Source of the DNA: Nocardia flavorosea NBRC 108225
GTDB lineage: Bacteria; Actinomycetota; Actinomycetes; Mycobacteriales; Mycobacteriaceae
Direction of reading: 5' to 3'
NCBI RefSeq assembly: GCF_001613385.1
Contig: NZ_BDCG01000018.1
Coordinates: 248,001 to 312,000, forward strand
Length of the DNA: 64,000 nt
The position numbers and the translations under genes were made by a program. This document shows, one piece after another, positions 7,663 through 17,128 of this stretch; position 1 is the first letter of the stretch, and each line of letters begins with the position of its first letter. The notes under the pieces are model-generated. The model searched no databases and was not told where the DNA came from. It saw nothing but the letters and a program-made list of their open reading frames with translations.

Positions 7663-8907
7663 GTGTTCGTTTCGACATGGTCGGGTATGCCGCGGCGCAG
7701 CCGCCGAGTACGCGGGATTCTGGCGGTCGCCGCAGCGGCTACATTGGTTCTGGCAGGTTGCGGGGACAAATCCGCGGGTGACCCGGAGGGGCCCGGTGCC
7801 GGCGGGCTGTCCATCGAACCGCTGATGCAGATCGATGCCGCGGGCAAGGAGGTCCCGGCCGCCGACGCCGCCACCGCGGCAGATCCGGCGGGTAACGGTA
7901 AGGCGACCTGTCCGCCCACCACGTCGATCGCCATGGCCGGCGCGCTGACCGGACCTGATGCGGCGCTCGGAATCAATATCGTCAACGGTGTGCATTTGGC
8001 GATCGACCAGCACAACAAGGCCAATCCGGGCTGTCAGATCCAGGTGAAGCCGTTCGACACCGAAGGTGATCCGCAGAAGGCCAGCCAGGTGATACCGCAG
8101 ATCGTGAACGATCCGTCGATCATCGGTGTGGTCGGTCCGGCGTTCTCCGGCGAAACCAAGGCCACCGGGCAGATCCTCAGCGATGCCGGGCTGGTCGCGG
8201 TGTCGTCGTCGGCCACCAATGCGACCTTGACGCAGAACGGATGGAAGACCTTCTTCCGTGGTCTGGCCAACGATGATGTGCAGGGACCGTCGGTGGCGAA
8301 GTACCTGGTCGACACCGCCGGTTACCAGAAGGTCTGCGTGGTCCAGGACAACACCGATTACGGTGTCGGACTGGCGAAGAGCATCACCGCCGGTCTCGGT
8401 GCGGCCGCCGATCCGGCGTGCGCGGCCAGTATCAAGAAGGGCGACAAGGATTTCTCGGCCACCGTCACCAAGATCGCGAACGCGCAGCCGGACGCGATCT
8501 TCTACTCCGGCTATTACGCCGAGGCGGCGCCGCTGGTGCAGCAGTTGCGCGACGGCAATGTAGAAGCGGCGTTCGTCTCCGCCGACGGCACCAACGATCC
8601 GCAGTTCGTCAGCCAGGCCGGCGATTCGGCGACCGGTGCGGTGCTGTCCTGCCCCTGTGGTCCGGCCCCGGCGGAGTTCGCCACCGCCTACGAGGAACTG
8701 CACGGTCAGGCCCCCGGCGTGTATTCCGTGGAGGCCTACGATCTGGCCACCATTCTCGCCACCGGTATCGACGCCGGTGAATCGACCCGCCCCGGCCTCT
8801 TGGAGTACGTCCGAGGCTACAACGGTGACGGCCTCGCCCGGCACTACCAGTGGGACGCCGACGGCGAACTGTCCGCCGCATTGATCTGGGTGTACGAGGT
8901 CGGCTGA
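7663..8907 (+). CDS. livK: Branched-chain amino acid type ABC transporter substrate-binding lipoprotein
   Basis: Extracytoplasmic solute-binding protein of 414 residues. A basic N-terminus and hydrophobic stretch end in the lipobox LAGC, with lipidated Cys at residue 33. A low-complexity linker leads into the Leu/Ile/Val-binding-protein fold (SIAMAGALTGPDAALG; SIIGVVGPAFSGETKA; VFVQDN-like VCVVQDNTDYGVG; IFYSGYYAEAAPLVQQL). The GTG at 7663 has AGGGGTAGA just upstream; an ATG at 7687 is an alternative. It is the first gene of a five-gene operon with two permeases and two ATPases. Substrate specificity (leucine, isoleucine, valine or another amide/urea-like solute) cannot be read from sequence. 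Confidence 0.92.
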   Translation: MFVSTWSGMPRRSRRVRGILAVAAAATLVLAGCGDKSAGDPEGPGAGGLSIEPLMQIDAAGKEVPAADAATAADPAGNGKATCPPTTSIAMAGALTGPDAALGINIVNGVHLAIDQHNKANPGCQIQVKPFDTEGDPQKASQVIPQIVNDPSIIGVVGPAFSGETKATGQILSDAGLVAVSSSATNATLTQNGWKTFFRGLANDDVQGPSVAKYLVDTAGYQKVCVVQDNTDYGVGLAKSITAGLGAAADPACAASIKKGDKDFSATVTKIANAQPDAIFYSGYYAEAAPLVQQLRDGNVEAAFVSADGTNDPQFVSQAGDSATGAVLSCPCGPAPAEFATAYEELHGQAPGVYSVEAYDLATILATGIDAGESTRPGLLEYVRGYNGDGLARHYQWDADGELSAALIWVYEVG

Positions 8908-8999
8908 CCGCTGCGCGAACGGTACGCGCACCGGACCTGGGCCGGGTGCGTACCGCTCGCTGCCCCGGTGCGGGGTCCGAGGACGAGGGCGGATAGCCG

Positions 9000-10037
9000 A
9001 TGAGAGCAGCCGTTGCGGCCGATGTGGCCGTCTGGGCGCAGAGATCGATCGATTTCAACTACGAGGGGGTCATAGATCAGTTCTGGCGGCTGACCGTCGA
9101 CGGACTGTCCTACGGCGCGATATACGCCTTGGTGGCGGTGGGCTACACCCTGGTCTACGGGGTACTGCGGCTGATCAACTTCGCCCACTCCGAAGTGTTC
9201 ATGCTCGGGATGTTCGGCCAGTACGTGGGCCTGATGCTGCTGGGATTCGCGCCCAGCGGTAATGCCTACAGCGAGGGCATCGTGCTCACGGTCGTGTATC
9301 TCGGTGTGGCCATGCTCATCGGTATGGCGGTATCCGGGGCGGCCGCGGTCGGGTTGGAACGGGTGGCCTACCGGCCGTTGCGGCGCCGCGGCGCCAAACC
9401 CCTGACCTTCCTGATCACCGCGATCGGTATGTCGTTCGTACTGCAGGAGTTCGTGCACTTCGTGCTGCCGCAACTGTGGCCGGGCCTCGGCGGGAACAAC
9501 GCCCAGCAGCAGATCACCCTGGTCGAACCCGAAACACAGTTCACCATCGCCGGGGCCGAGGTCACCAATGTGACCCTGGTGATCGTGATATCGGCGGTGG
9601 GACTGGCGATATCGGCCGAGATCCTGATCAATCGCACCCGGTTCGGCCGCGGTATCCGTGCGGTGGCCCAGGATCCCGATACCGCGACGCTGATGGGTGT
9701 TTCGCGGGAGCGGGTCATCATGCTCACTTTCCTCATCGGCGGCCTGCTGGCCGGCGCCGCCGCCATGCTGTACGTGATGAAGATTCCGCATGCCGTGATC
9801 TTCAACGGCGGATTCATCCTGGGCATCAAGGCTTTCGCCGCTGCTGTGCTGGGCGGTATCGGCAATGTGCGCGGCGCGGTGCTCGGCGGCCTGCTGCTCG
9901 GTCTGGTGGAGAACTACGGGCAGATGCTGTTCGGCACCGAATGGCGCGATGTGGTGGCCTTCCTGGTGCTCGTACTGGTGTTGTTCTTCCGGCCGACCGG
10001 CATCCTGGGAGAAAGTCTCGGAAGGGCGCGCACATGA
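9000..10037 (+). CDS. livH: Branched-chain amino acid type ABC transporter permease, LivH family
   Basis: Inner-membrane permease of 345 residues with about eight hydrophobic segments. Family marks include LSYGAIYALVAVGYTLVYG, LRLINFAHSEVFMLG, a conserved ERVAYRPLRRRGAKPL loop and the EAA-like coupling region ending in GFILGIKAFAAAVLGGIG. An N-terminal ~35-residue soluble extension precedes the first helix. The stop (TGA 10035-10037) overlaps the ATG of the next permease (ATGA), which implies translational coupling. Confidence 0.92.
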   Translation: MRAAVAADVAVWAQRSIDFNYEGVIDQFWRLTVDGLSYGAIYALVAVGYTLVYGVLRLINFAHSEVFMLGMFGQYVGLMLLGFAPSGNAYSEGIVLTVVYLGVAMLIGMAVSGAAAVGLERVAYRPLRRRGAKPLTFLITAIGMSFVLQEFVHFVLPQLWPGLGGNNAQQQITLVEPETQFTIAGAEVTNVTLVIVISAVGLAISAEILINRTRFGRGIRAVAQDPDTATLMGVSRERVIMLTFLIGGLLAGAAAMLYVMKIPHAVIFNGGFILGIKAFAAAVLGGIGNVRGAVLGGLLLGLVENYGQMLFGTEWRDVVAFLVLVLVLFFRPTGILGESLGRART

Positions 10038-11422
10038 GTATTGCGGCGACCGAGAAGAAAGGTCACGGCTTCGGCGACGAGCTGCGGGCGTGGTGGACCG
10101 GGCTCAGCAGGCCGGCGCAGTGGGCGCTCGGGATACCGGCGCTGTTGCTGCTCGCTGCGCTTCCGCTGTTTCCGCCTCCGCTGCTGGACACCCCGGGCAC
10201 CAGTTTCGGCGGTGTGCTGGCGCAGTTCGCGATGTATGCCCTGATCGCCATCGGTCTGAATGTGGTGGTGGGACAAGCCGGTTTGCTGGATCTCGGCTAT
10301 GTCGGTTTCTATGCCGTCGGTGCGTACACCGTCGGTCTGTTGACCAGTCCGAACAGTCCGTGGAACCAAACCGGCGACGGCTGGCTGAACTCCGAGTGGG
10401 CCTGGCTGGCCTGTGTGCCGCTGGCGATCATGGTGACCGCCGTATCGGGTCTGCTGCTCGGTTCGCCCACCTTGCGCCTGCGGGGTGACTATCTGGCCAT
10501 CGTGACCCTCGGTTTCGGCGAGATCGTCCGCCTGCTCGCCGACAATCTGGGGGAGCTCACCAACGGTAGCCTGGGCCTGTCCGGTATCGCCTATCCGCGG
10601 GTCGGTGAATCCGAGTCCCATCCCAACGGTGTGTTCTCCGCCGGGAATGTCGGCGCACCGGAGAGCTCGAATCTCCTCGACCGCGCCAGTTCCGGCACGT
10701 GGTGGTACTGGGTCGGGATGTTCGCGGTGGTCGTGGTGCTGCTCGTGGTGGGCAATCTGGAACGGAGCCGGGTGGGCCGGGCGTGGGTGGCGATCCGCGA
10801 GGACGAGGACGCCGCCGAGATCATGGGCGTACCGACCTTCAAGTTCAAGCTGTGGGCGTTCATGATCGGCGCCGCCATCGGCGGTCTGTCCGGGGCGTTG
10901 TTCGCCGGGCAGGTGCAATTCATCAATCCCACCGGGTTCAACATCATCAATTCGATGCTGTTCCTGTGTGCGGTGGTGATCGGCGGTCAGGGCAATAAGC
11001 TCGGTGTCATCGTCGGCGCCTTCCTGGTGGTGTACCTGCCGAACCGGCTGATGTCGGTTTCGATCGTCGAGACCCGGGCCGACGCCTATGTGCAGCTGGC
11101 GATCGTCGCGGTACTCTGTGCGGCGCTGCTGGCGGGCCGGCGGTGGCGGGCGGGCTGGTCACGATGGGTGTACCTCGCGGTGAGTGTGGTGGCGGCGGTA
11201 TACGCGGTGCTGCTGCTGAGCAGTCTGCTGCTCTTCGACGAAGGCGGGGAACAGCGCCTCGGTGACCTGAAGTACCTGTATTTCGGCATTGCACTGGTGG
11301 TGATGATGGTCCTGCGCCCTCAGGGGTTGTTCCCGGTCCGTCAGAAGCTGCTCGCTTTCGGCCGGCAGATCGTGCGGGCGATTCGCCGCCCGGCGCCGGA
11401 GACCGTGGAGGTGACCTCGTGA
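10034..11422 (+). CDS. livM: Branched-chain amino acid type ABC transporter permease, LivM family
   Basis: Second membrane subunit, 462 residues. LivM hallmarks are ALIAIGLNVVVGQAGLLDLG, PTLRLRGDYLAIVTLGFGEI and GGQGNKLGVIVGAF. It is longer than LivM proteins of about 350 residues because of a soluble N-terminal stretch of ~35 residues, an inserted loop, and additional C-terminal helices (WVYLAVSVVAAVYAVLLLSS) before a basic tail. The ATG start overlaps livH by four bases. An upstream in-frame extension to 9476 is rejected because it runs through livH. Confidence 0.92.
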   Translation: MSIAATEKKGHGFGDELRAWWTGLSRPAQWALGIPALLLLAALPLFPPPLLDTPGTSFGGVLAQFAMYALIAIGLNVVVGQAGLLDLGYVGFYAVGAYTVGLLTSPNSPWNQTGDGWLNSEWAWLACVPLAIMVTAVSGLLLGSPTLRLRGDYLAIVTLGFGEIVRLLADNLGELTNGSLGLSGIAYPRVGESESHPNGVFSAGNVGAPESSNLLDRASSGTWWYWVGMFAVVVVLLVVGNLERSRVGRAWVAIREDEDAAEIMGVPTFKFKLWAFMIGAAIGGLSGALFAGQVQFINPTGFNIINSMLFLCAVVIGGQGNKLGVIVGAFLVVYLPNRLMSVSIVETRADAYVQLAIVAVLCAALLAGRRWRAGWSRWVYLAVSVVAAVYAVLLLSSLLLFDEGGEQRLGDLKYLYFGIALVVMMVLRPQGLFPVRQKLLAFGRQIVRAIRRPAPETVEVTS

Positions 11423-12462
11423 CCGGCCCGAACCCAGGCGATGCCCTGTTCGACAACGAGGATATGGCCGTGGGCCATACCGCCGAACTCCGTGCCGAAT
11501 CGGCGGGGGAGGTGGACGTGATCGCGGTCGATCCGGCGCTCGCCGACGACGCCGCGGTCGCCGAGGCCGTGGCCGGGCACCGGGAGATCCGGGCCGAGGT
11601 CGGCGCACCGCTGCTGCGCACGGAGGGCCTCACGGTGCAGTTCGGTGGGCTCACCGCCCTGGATTCGGTGAGTTTCGATATCCGCCGCGGTGAGATCTTG
11701 GGACTGATCGGGCCGAACGGCGCGGGGAAGACCACCTGCTTCAACGCCATCACCGGGGTGTATCGGCCGAGCGCGGGGACGGTGTTCTTCGACGGGAAAC
11801 CGCTCACCAAGACCAAACGGCACGCGATCACCCGGCTCGGGATCGCGCGGACCTTCCAGAACGTCCGCCTGTTCGGCGAGATGACCGCCCTGGAGAACGT
11901 GGTGGTGGGGACCGACGCCCGTCACCGTACCTCCGTGCCCGGCGCGATTCTGCGGAGCAGACGGCACCGGCGCGAGGAACACGATGCGATCGCCCGGGGC
12001 ATGGCCCTCCTGGAATTCGTCGGTATCGCCCCCCGCGCCGTGGAGAAGGCCCGCAATCTCTCCTACGGCGACCAGCGCCGGCTGGAAATTGCCCGGGCAC
12101 TGGCCACCGAGCCGAAACTGTTGTGCCTGGACGAACCGGCCGCCGGATTCAATCCGAGCGAGAAATCCGCGCTCATGGAGCTGATCCGCAAAATCCGCGA
12201 CGACGGATTCACGGTACTGCTGATCGAACACGATATGCGGCTGGTCATGGGCGTGACGGACCGGATCGTGGTGCTGGAATTCGGCCGCAAGATCGCCGAC
12301 GGCCTGCCCGCCGATATCCGGGCCGATCCTGCGGTGATCGCGGCGTATCTCGGGGTGCCCGACGACGAACTGACCGCCGAGGACGTCTCGGTGTCCACCG
12401 TGGCACTGCGTGCGGAACACGATCCGGCCACTGGTGCCGGCGAGGAATCGGAGGCCCGGTGA
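11419..12462 (+). CDS. livG: Branched-chain amino acid type ABC transporter ATP-binding protein, LivG family
   Basis: Cytoplasmic ATPase subunit of 347 residues. Walker A is GPNGAGKTT (about 95), the signature is LSYGDQRRLEIARAL, Walker B is LLCLDEPAAG and the switch His is in LLIEHDM. A 65-residue acidic N-terminal extension before the first strand (LLRTEGLTVQFGG) is unusual for LivG, as is the ~45-residue acidic C-terminal tail. The GTG start overlaps the livM stop by four bases. An internal start near the family N-terminus is possible but would break the overlap pattern. Confidence 0.92.
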   Translation: MTGPNPGDALFDNEDMAVGHTAELRAESAGEVDVIAVDPALADDAAVAEAVAGHREIRAEVGAPLLRTEGLTVQFGGLTALDSVSFDIRRGEILGLIGPNGAGKTTCFNAITGVYRPSAGTVFFDGKPLTKTKRHAITRLGIARTFQNVRLFGEMTALENVVVGTDARHRTSVPGAILRSRRHRREEHDAIARGMALLEFVGIAPRAVEKARNLSYGDQRRLEIARALATEPKLLCLDEPAAGFNPSEKSALMELIRKIRDDGFTVLLIEHDMRLVMGVTDRIVVLEFGRKIADGLPADIRADPAVIAAYLGVPDDELTAEDVSVSTVALRAEHDPATGAGEESEAR

Positions 12463-13214
12463 TGGCCGCATCCCAGGGCGGGAAACCCGGCGGCGAACCG
12501 CTCCTCGAGGTCGAGGATATCGTTGTCGGCTACGGCAGAATCGAGGCGCTGCACGGTATTTCACTGCGCGTGGCCGAAGGTGAGCTGGTGACACTGCTCG
12601 GCGCGAACGGCGCCGGGAAGACGACCACCATGCGCGCGCTCTCCGGCCTGCTCCCGCTGACCCGCGGCCGCATCCTGTTCGAGGGCAGCGATATCAGCGG
12701 GGTACAGGCGCATCGGCGGGTGCTGGCCGGGCTGGTGCAGGCGCCGGAGGGTCGCGGGGTGTTCCCCGGGATGACGGTGCGGGAGAACCTCGATATGGGG
12801 TGCTACGCCCGGCCCTTCCGGAACAAGGGCGATCATGCCGCTGCCCTGGACCGGGTTTTCGAACTGTTCCCGCGGCTGCGGGAGCGGGAGAAACAGGTGG
12901 GTGGCACCCTGTCGGGCGGCGAACAGCAGATGGTGGCCATCGGCCGCGCTCTGATGGCGCGGCCGCGGCTGCTGCTCCTGGACGAACCGTCCATGGGGCT
13001 CGCGCCGATGGTGATCCAGCAGATCTTCCGGATCATCGCCGAGATCAACGCCACCGGGACCACCGTGCTGCTGGTGGAACAGAATGCGCGGCAGGCACTG
13101 GCCCGCAGTGACCGCGGCTACATCCTGGAGACCGGTGCGGTCACGAAATCCGGGCCCGGTCGCGAACTGCTGGACGACCCGGCTGTACAGGCGGCCTATC
13201 TCGGCGTCGGCTGA
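12462..13214 (+). CDS. livF: Branched-chain amino acid type ABC transporter ATP-binding protein, LivF family
   Basis: Second ATPase subunit, 250 residues, pairing with LivG in a heterodimer. Walker A is GANGAGKTTT, the family segment is VQAPEGRGVFPGMTVRENL, the signature LSGGEQQMVAIGRAL, Walker B LLLLDEPSMGLAP and the switch segment VLLVEQNARQAL. The ATG overlaps the livG stop (TGATG). This is the last gene of the operon; no clear terminator is seen before the repeat tract at 13291. Confidence 0.93.
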   Translation: MAASQGGKPGGEPLLEVEDIVVGYGRIEALHGISLRVAEGELVTLLGANGAGKTTTMRALSGLLPLTRGRILFEGSDISGVQAHRRVLAGLVQAPEGRGVFPGMTVRENLDMGCYARPFRNKGDHAAALDRVFELFPRLREREKQVGGTLSGGEQQMVAIGRALMARPRLLLLDEPSMGLAPMVIQQIFRIIAEINATGTTVLLVEQNARQALARSDRGYILETGAVTKSGPGRELLDDPAVQAAYLGVG

Positions 13215-13290
13215 CACCGAAGCAGCGCCGGTCGGACACCTCCCGATCGGGGCCGGATTCCGTAGGTACTCGTTCAGGGCTGCGTCGAAT

Positions 13291-13400
13291 GCGCGTTGGG
13301 GGCTGTGCCGGAAGTGGTGATCGGGCGTTGTGCCGGAAGTGTGGAGGCTGGGCGTTGTGTCGGGGTGGCGGTCGGGTGCTTGTGCCGGAGGTGGGCGCTG
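13291..13400. repeat. Four imperfect ~26-base tandem repeats upstream of polA
   Basis: A core of the form TTGTGCCGGAAGTG recurs at 13303-13316, 13328-13341, 13355-13368 (most diverged) and 13380-13393. The starts are spaced 25, 27 and 25 bases apart, each followed by a G-rich variable part. The tract lies in the 268-base spacer between livF and polA. It is G-rich on the plus strand and carries no convincing gene. Confidence 0.6.
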
Positions 13401-13468
13401 TGGCGACGGTCGTTTGCCCGGTGGCGGTATCCGAGACACTCCCTGGGCTCGGTGTCGGGGGGAGTCCC

Positions 13469-13483
13469 TAGACTCTCCGGGTG
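13469..13483 (+). promoter_or_regulatory. Putative leaderless promoter of polA
   Basis: TAGACT at 13469-13474 fits an actinobacterial -10 (TANNNT). The predicted transcription start, six to eight bases on, coincides with the GTG at 13483, so polA would be translated from a leaderless mRNA. No -35 or Shine-Dalgarno is evident. Confidence 0.45.
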
Positions 13484-16227
13484 TGACCCCACCGACCACT
13501 GCGCAGCCGAGCCTCCCCGCCACCGCCGATACCTCCGGATCGCCGGAGACCCGGCCCACGCTGCTGCTACTGGACGGGCATTCACTGGCCTACCGTGCGT
13601 TCTACGCGCTGCCGGCGGAGAACTTCCAAACCGTCACCGGCCAGACCACGAATGCCGTGTACGGGTTCACCGCCATGCTCATCAACCTGCTGCGCGACGA
13701 GAAACCCACCCACGTCGCCGCCGCCTTCGACGTTTCCCGGCAGACCTTCCGCGTGGATGCGTTCCCCGAGTACAAGGCGAACCGGGCGAAGACCCCGGAC
13801 GAGTTCCGCGGCCAGGTCGAACTCACCAAAGAGGTGCTGGGTGCCCTCGGTATCCCGGTGATGGCGATCGAGGGCTATGAGGCCGACGACATCATCGCCA
13901 CCCTCACCACTCAGGCGGTACCGCAGGGCTACCGGGTGCTCATCGTCACCGGCGACCGTGATGCCATCCAGCTGGTCGACGAGAACGTCACGGTTCTCTA
14001 TCCGCGCAAGGGTGTCTCCGAACTCACCCGGTTCACCCCGGAAGAGGTGGACAAGAAATACGGTCTGAGCCCGGCCCAGTACCCGGACTACGCGGCCCTG
14101 CGCGGCGACCCGAGCGACAACCTGCCCGGGATCCCCGGGGTGGGGGAGAAGACCGCGGCCAAATGGATCCGTGAGTACGGCGATCTGAACACTCTGGTCG
14201 ACAAGGTGGACGAGGTACGCGGCAAGGTCGGCGACGCCCTGCGTGCCAATCTCAGCAGTGTGGTGCTCAACCGCCAGCTCACCGAGATGGTCCGCGATGT
14301 CCCGCTGCCCTACACCCCCGACCAGCTCGCCCAGGGCGCCTGGAATCGGGAGCGGATCCACCAGTTGTTCGATGATCTGGAGTTCCGGGTCCTGCGCGAC
14401 CGGCTGTTCGAAACCCTGGCACCGCCCACCGTCGAGGCCGAATCCGGTTTCGAGATCAGCGGTCAGACGCTGACGCCGGGCAGCGTCGCGGATTGGCTCG
14501 GTGAGCATGCCGGTGCCGGTGTCCGGCACGGTATTTCGATCGCCGGGAGCGGCGCTCCGGCCGCCGGGGATGTGCGTGCCCTCGCGATATCGGCCGCGGA
14601 CGAAGAATCCGCCTATATCGATGTCACCGCCCTCACGCCCGAGGACGAGGCGGCGCTCGGGGCCTGGCTGGCCGATCCCGGCCCGGGCAAAGCTCTGCAT
14701 GAGGCCAAGAGCGCGCTGCACGCGCTACGGGGTCGCGGCTGGACCTTGGCGGGACTCACCAGTGATACGGCCCTGGCCGCCTACCTGGTCCGTCCGGGCC
14801 AGCGCAGTTTCAACCTCGACGATCTGTCGCTGCGCTATCTGCATCGCGAACTGCGCACCGAAACCGAGGCGGCACCGCAGCTTTCGCTCCTGGACGCCGA
14901 AGACGCGGTCGATACGGAACTCGCCCAGGGGGAGATGCTGCGTGCCCGCGCCGTGGCCGATCTGGCCGGGGCCCTGGACGAAGAGCTCGGCAAGATCGAG
15001 TCCCGGCCGCTGCTGGACGAGATGGAACTGCCGCTGCTCGGGGTGCTCGCCGACCTCGAGGATGCCGGGATAGCGGTGGACAACGATCAGCTCACCGCGC
15101 TGCAGCGTCAGTTCGCCGATAAGGTCGCCGACGCCGCGAACGCCGCCTACGACGTGATCGGCAAGCAGATCAACCTCGGCTCGCCGAAACAGCTGCAGGT
15201 GGTGCTGTTCGACGAGCTCGATATGCCGAAGACCAAACGCACCAAGACCGGCTACACCACCGACGCGGACGCGCTGGAATCCCTGTACGAGAAAACCGAG
15301 CACCCTTTCCTGCAGCATCTGCTCGCGCATCGCGATGCCACCCGTCTGAAGGTCACTGTCGACGGCCTGTTGAAAGCCGTCGCCGACGACGGCCGGATCC
15401 ACACCACCTTCAACCAGACCATTGCCGCCACCGGCCGGCTGTCGTCCACCGAGCCCAATCTGCAGAACATCCCCATCCGCACCGATACCGGCCGCATGAT
15501 CCGGGATACGTTCGTGGTCGGCGACGGATACGAATCGCTGATGACCGCCGACTACAGCCAGATCGAGATGCGCATCATGGCGCATCTGTCCGGTGACGAG
15601 GGCCTGATCGAGGCGTTCAACTCCGGCGAGGATCTGCACAGCTTCGTCGCGTCGAAGGCCTTCGATATTCCGATCTCCGAGGTATCGCCGGAACTGCGCC
15701 GCCGGATCAAGGCGATGTCCTACGGGCTGGCCTACGGCCTGAGTTCCTACGGCTTGTCCGCCCAGTTGAAGATCAGTACCCAGGAGGCGAAGGAGCAGAT
15801 GGAGGTCTACTTCGCCCGGTTCGGCGGGATCCGCGATTATCTGCAGGCCGTCGTGGACCAGGCCCGCAAGGTCGGCTACACCCAGACCTTGTTCGGCCGC
15901 CGCCGCTACCTGCCCGACCTCGACCACAGCAACCGGCAGCGCCGCGAGTCCGCGGAACGGATGGCGCTCAACGCCCCGATCCAGGGCACGGCCGCCGATA
16001 TCATCAAGGTCGCCATGATCAACGTGCACCGGGCCCTGGCCGACTCGGGCCTGCGTTCCCGGATGCTGTTGCAGATCCACGACGAACTCGTCCTCGAGGT
16101 GGCGCCGGGAGAGCAGGAACAGTTGCGCGACCTGGTTCGCGAGAATATGTCCTCGGCGATCGAACTATCTGTGCCACTGAGTGTTTCGGTCGGTATCGGA
16201 CGCAGCTGGGACGCGGCTGCGCACTGA
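13483..16227 (+). CDS. polA: DNA polymerase I
   Basis: Repair and Okazaki-fragment-processing polymerase, 914 residues. The N-terminal 5'-3' flap exonuclease domain runs to about 300 (LLLLDGHSLAYRAFYALP, KPTHVAAAFDVSR, GYEADDIIATL, RGDPSDNLPGIPGVGEKTA). The middle 3'-5' exonuclease-like domain lacks an obvious complete DEDD set, as usual in actinobacterial Pol I. The polymerase domain has motif A DYSQIEMR, motif B RRRIKAMSYGLAYG and motif C QIHDELVLE. The start is GTG 13483; an in-frame extension upstream runs into the repeat tract and is not family-like. Confidence 0.96.
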   Translation: MTPPTTAQPSLPATADTSGSPETRPTLLLLDGHSLAYRAFYALPAENFQTVTGQTTNAVYGFTAMLINLLRDEKPTHVAAAFDVSRQTFRVDAFPEYKANRAKTPDEFRGQVELTKEVLGALGIPVMAIEGYEADDIIATLTTQAVPQGYRVLIVTGDRDAIQLVDENVTVLYPRKGVSELTRFTPEEVDKKYGLSPAQYPDYAALRGDPSDNLPGIPGVGEKTAAKWIREYGDLNTLVDKVDEVRGKVGDALRANLSSVVLNRQLTEMVRDVPLPYTPDQLAQGAWNRERIHQLFDDLEFRVLRDRLFETLAPPTVEAESGFEISGQTLTPGSVADWLGEHAGAGVRHGISIAGSGAPAAGDVRALAISAADEESAYIDVTALTPEDEAALGAWLADPGPGKALHEAKSALHALRGRGWTLAGLTSDTALAAYLVRPGQRSFNLDDLSLRYLHRELRTETEAAPQLSLLDAEDAVDTELAQGEMLRARAVADLAGALDEELGKIESRPLLDEMELPLLGVLADLEDAGIAVDNDQLTALQRQFADKVADAANAAYDVIGKQINLGSPKQLQVVLFDELDMPKTKRTKTGYTTDADALESLYEKTEHPFLQHLLAHRDATRLKVTVDGLLKAVADDGRIHTTFNQTIAATGRLSSTEPNLQNIPIRTDTGRMIRDTFVVGDGYESLMTADYSQIEMRIMAHLSGDEGLIEAFNSGEDLHSFVASKAFDIPISEVSPELRRRIKAMSYGLAYGLSSYGLSAQLKISTQEAKEQMEVYFARFGGIRDYLQAVVDQARKVGYTQTLFGRRRYLPDLDHSNRQRRESAERMALNAPIQGTAADIIKVAMINVHRALADSGLRSRMLLQIHDELVLEVAPGEQEQLRDLVRENMSSAIELSVPLSVSVGIGRSWDAAAH

Positions 16228-16377
16228 CGGGCACTCACCCGAGTGATCCGGCGGATGGGAGTACAGGCTTTCGGATGTCCTTGGTATGTCCGGGCCGGTT
16301 CACTGCTGCACGATTCCGTGTGTTGCCGAGCCGGTGGCTCGCTGCGCATAGGCCGAACGCTCGGCAACTTCCGTGGA

Positions 16378-16716
16378 TCAGCTCTGGCCGGCGAGCAGAC
16401 CGCCGATCGGCATCGGCGGTAGCGCACGGACCAGGGTCATCACCGCGTTGCAGTATGCGCTGGGGAGGGCATCCCACTGATTGGTGTTGCAGACGTAGTT
16501 TCCCATCTTGTCGTAGTGCGAGGAGTGCCCCTTGTAGGACCAGGTGAGTCCGTCTTCGGATGGGCTCGAGGGGCACTGGCCCGCCTCTATGCCCGCGCAG
16601 GGCCCTTCGACTCCCCACGGTCCGACCGGATACGCGATCGCTTGCGGTGCCCCGGCGAGAGTCAGCGCCGCGGTTGCCGCCGCGCCGGTGAGCAGGTACT
16701 TGACGGTCGATTTCAC
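16378..16716 (-). CDS. Small secreted protein of unknown function
   Basis: A 112-residue protein with a Sec signal peptide: basic MKSTVKYLL, hydrophobic alanine-rich core and a likely cleavage after AIA at about residue 28. The mature ~84 residues contain three or four cysteines (PCAGIEAGQCPSSP, YVCNTN, AYCNAVM), suggesting disulfides, and a WSYKGHSSHYDKMGNYVC stretch. No family recognised. The GTG start at 16716 has AAGGAA seven bases upstream. It is opposite to polA and isolated. Confidence 0.75.
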   Translation of the reverse strand: MKSTVKYLLTGAAATAALTLAGAPQAIAYPVGPWGVEGPCAGIEAGQCPSSPSEDGLTWSYKGHSSHYDKMGNYVCNTNQWDALPSAYCNAVMTLVRALPPMPIGGLLAGQS

Positions 16717-17092
16717 GATTTCCTTGATGTTGGTAGGAACCCTTTCGCCCTCTTATCGTCCGCCCGGGACGCTCGTTACTTTTGGGTTCTAAACGTTGTG
16801 GAACAGCAGTGGCTGTCGCGCGGACCGGGGTTTCAGCCCATCGTGGTGGTGAGGTTGGCGCGGCGGCCGACGAGGAAGGTGTCCCGTTGGTGGCTTCTGC
16901 CTGACCCAGCCGTGGCTCGGATATGTCGTCGGCTCGGGGCGAGGCACGCCGGTGTGGCTGCCGGCCGGTTGTACAGCACGACGGGTTCGGAGTCTGCTCG
17001 GTCACCCCAGGGGCTGGGGAAATTTTGGGTTACGTGTCGATGACCAGCAGAAACGCTACTGCCGGGTAGCGCAAACCGCGGGGTGTATGTGG
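16717..17092. other. Intergenic spacer without a supported gene
   Basis: This stretch holds the promoter side of the secreted protein (minus strand). AGGAACCC near 16735 and GGGTTCTA near 16786 form an imperfect inverted repeat about 45 bases apart. I see no gene in the rest. Confidence 0.5.
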
Positions 17093-17128
17093 TTGCTATC
17101 CGCCCGGTGAGTCTTTATCCTCGACACC
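17093..17128 (+). promoter_or_regulatory. Promoter for the LeuA-domain leader transcript
   Basis: A -35-like TTGCTA at 17093-17098 and a -10 TATCCT at 17116-17121 are separated by exactly 17 bases. The predicted start, seven to eight bases beyond the -10, falls at 17128-17129. That is the GTG of the leader peptide, so the leader would be leaderless. Confidence 0.55.

Noticed and set aside
13291..13400. CRISPR array
   Set aside because: Repeats are too diverged, units are ~26 bases without distinct spacers, and there are no cas genes in the window.
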